Shown: piece after piece, positions 59,466-64,000 of the stretch
Layout: each line of letters begins with the position of its first letter
Position numbering within the stretch: position 1 is the stretch's first letter
Assembly: GCF_003346815.1 (NCBI RefSeq)
Contig: NZ_CP031217.1
Coordinates: 2,604,001 to 2,668,000 of the forward strand
Direction: 5' to 3'
Source of the DNA: Halarcobacter bivalviorum
Lineage (GTDB): Bacteria; Campylobacterota; Campylobacteria; Campylobacterales; Arcobacteraceae
Length of the DNA: 64,000 nucleotides
Program-made: the position numbers and the translations under genes
The notes under the pieces: model-generated
What the model was told of the DNA's origin: nothing
What the model saw: the letters and a program-made list of their open reading frames with translations, nothing else
The model's database searches: none

Positions 59466-61014
59466 TATTTTTATTGAAAAACAGTTTAGAATCTCTTTAC
59501 TGTTTTTCTTTTTAGGTCTATTTTTCGGTATTTTATACTCTGTAAATTTACTTGGTATTTTTATTGATTCAACAACACTAAATCCAGTAAATATTAGAAG
59601 TTTGCATATCTCACTTATGCTTTATGGTTTTATCCCACTTATGCTTTCATATTTACCTTTTTTACTTATAAATAAAGAAGTAGGTTCTTGTAAAGATGGA
59701 CTTTTTTACTTAAATCTATATACTATTTTTTGGTATATCTTTTTAATATTTATGATTTCTTCACTGCTTTTTGGAAATACAAGAGGTTTAGCTTTTTATG
59801 ATTTTCCCTATGAATTAAACTTTATTTTAAGTCTTGCGGGAGTTTTTTATATCATTGCTTTATATAAATTTATCAAGCAGTACGGAGTAAAACCTTTATG
59901 GGTTAAAGTCTCTTTATATATTGTATTAGTAGCTCCCCTTGCACTTTTAGTTCTTATGAATCCTACAATTGGGCAAGTTGAAAAAACAGTTACTGGACCA
60001 CATGGAGACAATACACTTGGAATGAGCTTTGCTTTAATTCCTATTTACTTTCTAATCATCAAACTTCTAAGCCAAAATGAGTTTAAAGCTAGATGGAATA
60101 TTCTTTGGATTACACCACTGTTTTTTTATATCATCTCAGTTCTTTATAGAAGTTTTATAGGAGAATTAACTTATAACCAAGAGTGGTTTTTCCAATACCT
60201 TACTTTACTTTATGTACCCCTTTTATATAGATGGTATAAAGATGCAAAGATAGAAAAGTATGCAAAACTTGCACTTCTTATTTCTATAGCTTCATTTCTT
60301 TTTGTAGATATTGAAGGAAATATTCTATTTATTCCAGAGATTAGATGGTTATTTCATAGAAATGATTTAATTGTAGCCCATGCTCATGTTGCTATGGGAA
60401 TCTCTGTTTTCTTTATGGTTATCTCTATGTTTGTTTCTCATATCAAAGAGCTTCAAACACTAAAATTTTATAGTTTTTATCTTTTTGGTCTTATAGGAAT
60501 TTTCACTGTTTTATCTCTTAGTGGTTTTGTTCAAGCAGGAGTGTTAAAAGCCTCTATTCATAACTTTTGGATAGCAAGAACTATCTTTGGAATATTTGCT
60601 TTTCTTTCAGTTTTAGCCTTTGTAAATATGAAGTTCAAACTTACAAACTTACAAAAGTATAACCTTTTTGGCTTTTTAAATGATGGTTTAGGAGGAGTAT
60701 TTTTAATCCTTCTTGCTAGTTTTATCTATCCAAGTTTAAACTTTAGTTTTGAAGGAAAATATGAATATATCGTTTTTGCTTTTGTAAGTATGACTGGACT
60801 TATTCACTTCTTAGCTTTAAAGTATAAAGAGTATGAATCAATTCTTACAAAATTAACTGTTTTTATTAGAGTTTTTATAAGTTCATTATTTTTCTCACTT
60901 TATACAGCAGGAACATTAGAAATTGTTGCACTATTTATATCAGCCTTTGATATTTCAATGGTGGTTTTTTACCTACTTTATTTTTATAAAAAGGAGCAGT
61001 TATGCAAAAATTAG
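59452..61014 (+). CDS. Divergent heme-copper-oxidase subunit I-like protein
   Basis: A 520-aa protein with about 12-13 membrane helices. RSLHISLMLYGFIPLML has His52 where helix II of these oxidases carries a haem ligand, and IVAHAHVAMG has His310 and His312, matching the HxH pair of helix X that binds both haems. His184 in GPHGDN may match the first CuB ligand, but no paired histidines are found in the following helix (about 215-235, WITPLFFYIISVLYRSF). So a haem-binding protein without a full CuB site is proposed. No subunit II or cytochrome c gene is nearby. The activity is unknown. Confidence 0.7.
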   Translation: MDNFNIFIEKQFRISLLFFFLGLFFGILYSVNLLGIFIDSTTLNPVNIRSLHISLMLYGFIPLMLSYLPFLLINKEVGSCKDGLFYLNLYTIFWYIFLIFMISSLLFGNTRGLAFYDFPYELNFILSLAGVFYIIALYKFIKQYGVKPLWVKVSLYIVLVAPLALLVLMNPTIGQVEKTVTGPHGDNTLGMSFALIPIYFLIIKLLSQNEFKARWNILWITPLFFYIISVLYRSFIGELTYNQEWFFQYLTLLYVPLLYRWYKDAKIEKYAKLALLISIASFLFVDIEGNILFIPEIRWLFHRNDLIVAHAHVAMGISVFFMVISMFVSHIKELQTLKFYSFYLFGLIGIFTVLSLSGFVQAGVLKASIHNFWIARTIFGIFAFLSVLAFVNMKFKLTNLQKYNLFGFLNDGLGGVFLILLASFIYPSLNFSFEGKYEYIVFAFVSMTGLIHFLALKYKEYESILTKLTVFIRVFISSLFFSLYTAGTLEIVALFISAFDISMVVFYLLYFYKKEQLCKN

Positions 61015-61976
61015 CCCTAGTATTTTTTATTGCTTTTGAGTTATGTTACTACTTACTTATAGCACAAACAGGTATTGTTGAGCATTTAGCCTCAAATATC
61101 TTTGTTATAGCCCCTCTTCCTATTGGAGGAGTTATTGGTTCAATATTAAGTTTTTATATTAAGACATCAAATAAAAATAAGATATTTTCATTTTTACTTC
61201 TACAATTAGCAGTTAGTTTTTTCTATCCAAATTTAAATGCCCTACTTCTATTTATACTTGGAATAAGTGTTGGGGCTTTAGCACCATTATTAATAAATGA
61301 GCTAAAAAAAGCTTCAAATATACAATTGGGTTTTGCCCTTGCAATTTCATATGCTTTAGGAACTTTTCTATTTACATATGAAGCTTCACAAAGAGGCTCA
61401 ATTGCAATTGCATTTACTATAATTGCTCTTGTTTCATCACTATTTATAAATCAAAAAGAGCATAAAGATTTAACAAGCAATAACTATTCATACTCACTAT
61501 TTGTGATGGTTTTATGGATTTTCCTTGACTCAACTTTATTTGAAACACTTTCAAGGGATTTAACTACTTCTATTTGGAGAGATGGTTTTACTTTAGAGAT
61601 AATTGTTTTTCATCTAATTGGAGTAGTAAGTGCATTTTATATCAAGATGGAAAAAACACAAAAAGAGCTTCTTATCTTAACTCTTTTTGCCCTTTCATAT
61701 CTATTTTATTTCCTACATGAAGGTTTTATTTTATCACTTGTTTATCCTTTTGTAATCTCTTTTTACAATGTAGTAATTCTTCAAACTATTGTAAAAAAAG
61801 ATTTAAAAACACTAGGTATTTACATGGTATTTATTGGATGGGCTGCATCAGGAGCTGGATTATTTGTAGCTTTAGAAAATTTAACCTATTTTGTTCCAAC
61901 TATATTTTTATTATGTTTAATCAAAATTGTAATAACACAACAAACACAAAAAAAGGAGTTACCATGGCTAAATTAA
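61002..61976 (+). CDS. MFS-like membrane protein
   Basis: A 324-aa protein with about 10-11 hydrophobic helices, starting LALVFFIAFELCYYLLIAQTG. The spacing and the GFALAISYALGTFLF and GWAASGAGLFVAL segments suggest a reduced MFS-like fold, but no signature is clear. It overlaps the oxidase-like gene by 13 nt and the YceI gene by 13 nt, so it is a firm member of the operon. Function unknown; it could be a transport or assembly factor for the oxidase-like protein. Confidence 0.65.
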   Translation: MQKLALVFFIAFELCYYLLIAQTGIVEHLASNIFVIAPLPIGGVIGSILSFYIKTSNKNKIFSFLLLQLAVSFFYPNLNALLLFILGISVGALAPLLINELKKASNIQLGFALAISYALGTFLFTYEASQRGSIAIAFTIIALVSSLFINQKEHKDLTSNNYSYSLFVMVLWIFLDSTLFETLSRDLTTSIWRDGFTLEIIVFHLIGVVSAFYIKMEKTQKELLILTLFALSYLFYFLHEGFILSLVYPFVISFYNVVILQTIVKKDLKTLGIYMVFIGWAASGAGLFVALENLTYFVPTIFLLCLIKIVITQQTQKKELPWLN

Positions 61977-62497
61977 TATTTACATTAATATTTGCAGCAC
62001 TTTTAAGTTCTGCAAATGCCCAAAATCTACAGTTTGTAGATGGAGAGATAAAAGCACATACTGAGGTTTTTGGAGATAAAAATATCAATCCATTTTCTAA
62101 AGATATTTCATCACACTTATCAATGAATAAGAGTATAGATTCATTAAAAGGGACTATCTCTTTAAGTACCTTTTCATTTCATAGTGATAATGAAAAAAGG
62201 GATTTACATATGTATGAGACTTTACACTCAAAAGCTTTTCCTCAAATCTCTTTTAGATTAAACTCTATAGAGAAACTAGATAATAGTTTTTTAATAAAAG
62301 GTTTTCTTACTCTAAATGGTTTAGAAAAAGAAGTTAGCTCAATAGCACAAATTAAAGATGAAAATAATCATCTAGTTTTAGATGGGAATTTTTCTATTAA
62401 CTTAACTGCATTTAATCTTGAACCACCAACAATGCTTTTCTTAACAGTTAGAGACCAAATAGATATCTCTTACCATTTAGATTATATTAAAGGATAA
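61964..62497 (+). CDS. YceI family periplasmic protein
   Basis: A 177-aa protein from the ATG at 61964 (AAAGGAG upstream) with signal peptide (1-19, SANA-Q). The YceI/lipocalin-like fold is indicated by SMNKSIDSLKGTISLSTFSFHSDNEKRDLHMYETLHSKAFPQISFRLNSIEKL, which carries the DxHM...F.i.F pattern. YceI proteins bind isoprenoid chains such as quinones. An extended upstream frame in the previous gene is rejected. In this operon it could carry a quinone or related lipid. Confidence 0.85.
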   Translation: MAKLIFTLIFAALLSSANAQNLQFVDGEIKAHTEVFGDKNINPFSKDISSHLSMNKSIDSLKGTISLSTFSFHSDNEKRDLHMYETLHSKAFPQISFRLNSIEKLDNSFLIKGFLTLNGLEKEVSSIAQIKDENNHLVLDGNFSINLTAFNLEPPTMLFLTVRDQIDISYHLDYIKG

Positions 62498-62501
62498 ATT
62501 T

Positions 62502-62951
62502 ATGAAAAAGATTATTCTATTTCTTTCTTTGGTACTTTGTGCTTTTTCACAAGAGTTAAGTATAAATGATAAGATTAATAATTTCTCTTTAGCTAATCAA
62601 TTTGATGAAAAAAAGACAATTGATTCAAAAGTAAATACAATTATCGTCTCTTTTGAAAAAGACACGGGAAAAGAAGTAAATGAATTCTTAGAGCAAAAAA
62701 CTTCAGGCTTTTTAAGAGAACATCATGCTGTTTTTATTGCAAATATTTCAGGAATGCCCATGATTATAACTAAAATGTTTGCCTTACCAAAAATGAAAAA
62801 CTATAAACATGAGATACTTTTAATTTATGATGAAAATGATGATAGATTTAAAGCTCAAGATGGAATGTCAACTCTTTATAGGCTTGAAAATGGTGTAATA
62901 AAAAGTATTGAGTTTATTACAAAAGATGATTTAGAGAAAGTTTTTCTATGA
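62502..62951 (+). CDS. Exported thioredoxin-fold-like protein without cysteines
   Basis: A 149-aa protein with signal peptide (1-16). LSINDKINNFSLANQFDEKKTIDSKVNTIIVSFEKD resembles the start of TlpA/YtfJ-like thioredoxin folds, but the mature part has no cysteine, so no thiol chemistry is expected. MPMIITKMFALPKMKNYKHEILLIYDEND follows. Assigned with low confidence; role unknown. It sits 4 nt after YceI and overlaps the metallophosphoesterase gene by 4 nt. Confidence 0.55.
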   Translation: MKKIILFLSLVLCAFSQELSINDKINNFSLANQFDEKKTIDSKVNTIIVSFEKDTGKEVNEFLEQKTSGFLREHHAVFIANISGMPMIITKMFALPKMKNYKHEILLIYDENDDRFKAQDGMSTLYRLENGVIKSIEFITKDDLEKVFL

Positions 62952-63667
62952 GACTTCCAGAACTTGAAATAAAAAATCTTAAAGTAAAAAGTGAGAATTT
63001 GCAGGGTTTGCAAATTCTTCACTTAAGTGATTTACATATAAACAAAAAAACAAAAGTAATGAATATAGAAAAACTTGTAGCTTTTTGTAATAGTTTAGAG
63101 TATGATTTTTTAGCTCTTACAGGAGATATTATAGATTGTAAAGTAGATAAAATAATACCTCAGCTTAAAGCTTTAAACTCTTTAAAAAAGGTATTTTATA
63201 TAAGTGGTAACCATGATCTGTTTTATGGAATAAAAGGATTAAAAGAGCTTCTGACAAATTTCACTTTTTTAGATAATAAAACCACTTTTATAAAGTACCA
63301 AAATAGAGATATTGCCCTTGCTGGGATAAGTGATAGATTCTCAAAATTTTTTAAAATAAAAAGAGAAGAAAAAAAAATTCTTAGCTTTTTAAAAAGTAAT
63401 GAAGACTCTATCTTACTTGCCCACCAACCAAAGGATTACTCTTTAGCAATAGCTTCAAATACAAAACTTTTTTTATGTGGACATACTCACGGAGGGCAAG
63501 TTTTTCCCTTTCACTACTTTGTAAGACTCTTTCAACCTTTTCTTGCTGGTATCTTCTATAAAAAAGATACTTGTATCTATGTAAATAGAGGATTAGGTAC
63601 TTGGGGGATTGATTTTAGATATAAAGCCAATAGCGAAATAACTCTTTTAAAATTAATAAATAATTAG
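62948..63667 (+). CDS. Soluble metallophosphoesterase
   Basis: A 239-aa enzyme of the calcineurin-like family. Metal-binding motifs: LSDLHINK (about 27-34), TGDIID, GNHDLFYG, and CGHTHGGQVFPF. It is a shorter relative of the 372-aa protein at 49350 that lacks the membrane part and Tat-like segment, so it may be cytoplasmic. Last gene of the operon; the response regulator begins 40 nt later. Confidence 0.86.
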   Translation: MRLPELEIKNLKVKSENLQGLQILHLSDLHINKKTKVMNIEKLVAFCNSLEYDFLALTGDIIDCKVDKIIPQLKALNSLKKVFYISGNHDLFYGIKGLKELLTNFTFLDNKTTFIKYQNRDIALAGISDRFSKFFKIKREEKKILSFLKSNEDSILLAHQPKDYSLAIASNTKLFLCGHTHGGQVFPFHYFVRLFQPFLAGIFYKKDTCIYVNRGLGTWGIDFRYKANSEITLLKLINN

Positions 63668-63668
63668 T

Positions 63669-63688
63669 ATTCATATTATATTCATATT
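63669..63688 (+). promoter_or_regulatory. TTCAT direct repeats upstream of the response regulator
   Basis: ATTCATATT occurs twice (63669-63677, 63680-63688), with TTCAT cores 11 nt apart. This matches the repeat at 57698-57725. It lies 20-39 nt before the ATG, where self-regulation by the encoded protein is plausible. Confidence 0.65.
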
Positions 63689-63707
63689 TTTGTACTATAA
63701 TTTAATT

Positions 63708-64000
63708 ATGAAAATATTAATTATAGAAGATGATGAAAAAATCGTAAACTTTTTGAAAAAAGGTCTTGAAGAAGAGTCTTATAGTGTTGACCACTCATTA
63801 AATGGAGATGAGGGTATTTATTTAGCTAGTGTAAATGATTATGATCTAATACTTCTTGATATTATGCTTCCTATTAAAGATGGAATTGAAGTGTGTAGAA
63901 CTCTTAGGTCAAACTCTATTAATACACCAATTATAATGCTTACTGCTAAAGACTCTATTGAAGATAAAATAAAGGGTTTAGATATTGGTGCAAATGATTA
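63708..64000 (+). CDS. OmpR-family response regulator, N-terminal part
   Basis: The frame is open to the end of the window. The first 97 residues show a receiver domain: ILIIEDDEKIVNFLKKGLEEESYSVD, phospho-acceptor Asp in YDLILLDIMLPIKDG (about residue 51), and IIMLTAKDSIEDKIKGLDIGAND. The acidic pair and Thr are intact. The opening and the IIMLTA block suggest a CopR/DccR-like regulator with a winged-helix output beyond the window. The partner kinase probably follows. Confidence 0.88.
   Translation, partial: MKILIIEDDEKIVNFLKKGLEEESYSVDHSLNGDEGIYLASVNDYDLILLDIMLPIKDGIEVCRTLRSNSINTPIIMLTAKDSIEDKIKGLDIGAND

Noticed and set aside
1-64000. CRISPR array, prophage, insertion sequence, tRNA or rRNA genes
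   Set aside because: No regularly spaced repeats, transposase or integrase proteins, terminal repeats or tRNA-like cloverleaf sequences were found by reading.

Overview
The window looks like a chromosomal segment of a marine, Arcobacter-like member of the Campylobacterota. The evidence is low GC, a nap operon in the order napA-G-H-B-F-L-D that is typical of this phylum, an HsrA/CosR-type atypical response regulator, kinases of the HQWRQP type, flavocytochrome c sulfide dehydrogenase genes, and an ectoine gene set that points to a saline habitat. No rRNA, tRNA, insertion sequence, prophage or CRISPR array was seen. The assignment rests on protein and gene-order recognition by eye; no database search was run.

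Layout. 1-2.4 kb: frr end, pyrE, an RDD membrane protein and an MFS carrier. 2.4-7.8 kb (minus strand): an ectoine operon ectA-ectB-ectC, an unknown 103-aa protein, an atypical OmpR-type regulator, an ectoine-type aspartokinase and a TPR membrane protein. 8.0-9.6 kb: fccAB-like sulfide oxidation pair. 9.7-18.6 kb: housekeeping and hypothetical genes (yaaA, ychJ-like, a ComEA-like protein, ung, an MFS carrier, gph, a DUF4405 membrane protein, a rhodanese, a CBS protein, a tandem hemerythrin). 18.6-22.7 kb: dksA-like, two Rof-like genes flanking a MarR regulator, a large diguanylate cyclase and a minimal WYL-like protein. 22.7-25.2 kb: DUF4062 protein and a YhiN/HI0933 flavoprotein. 25.4-34.5 kb: a sulfur assimilation block (metY, Rrf2/CymR-like regulator, cysK, DUF2061, cysH, cysD, cysN, sulfite reductase, a class V aminotransferase). 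34.5-37.4 kb: DUF4198 protein and TonB receptor. 37.5-45.1 kb: periplasmic nitrate reductase operon. 45.5-52.1 kb: a nitrate and NO related regulatory zone (two Crp/Fnr regulators, a NarX/PilJ-type sensor without an output domain, a PAS kinase, hemerythrin, a YgbA-like protein and a 36-aa membrane ORF). 52.3-57.6 kb: CZB-type chemoreceptor, CheY-like protein, Hsp20 behind two tandem CIRCE-like operators, and typA. 57.8-64.0 kb: a tightly overlapping seven-gene operon (MacB/LolD-type ABC exporter, a divergent heme-copper-oxidase-like protein, an MFS-like protein, YceI, a thioredoxin-fold-like protein, a metallophosphoesterase) followed by an OmpR-family response regulator that runs off the end.

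The best candidate for an undescribed system is the 57.8-64.0 kb operon. The oxidase-like protein keeps the positions expected for the haem ligands but seems to lack the paired histidines of the CuB site. Its promoter carries 11-nt direct repeats of TTCAT that recur in front of the response regulator gene at the operon's end, so regulator and operon probably form one circuit. Other observations worth following are the 22-nt-spaced repeats ahead of ectA together with the embedded phosphorylation-independent-looking regulator, the output-less nitrate sensor next to nap, and the Rof-MarR-Rof arrangement with its operator.
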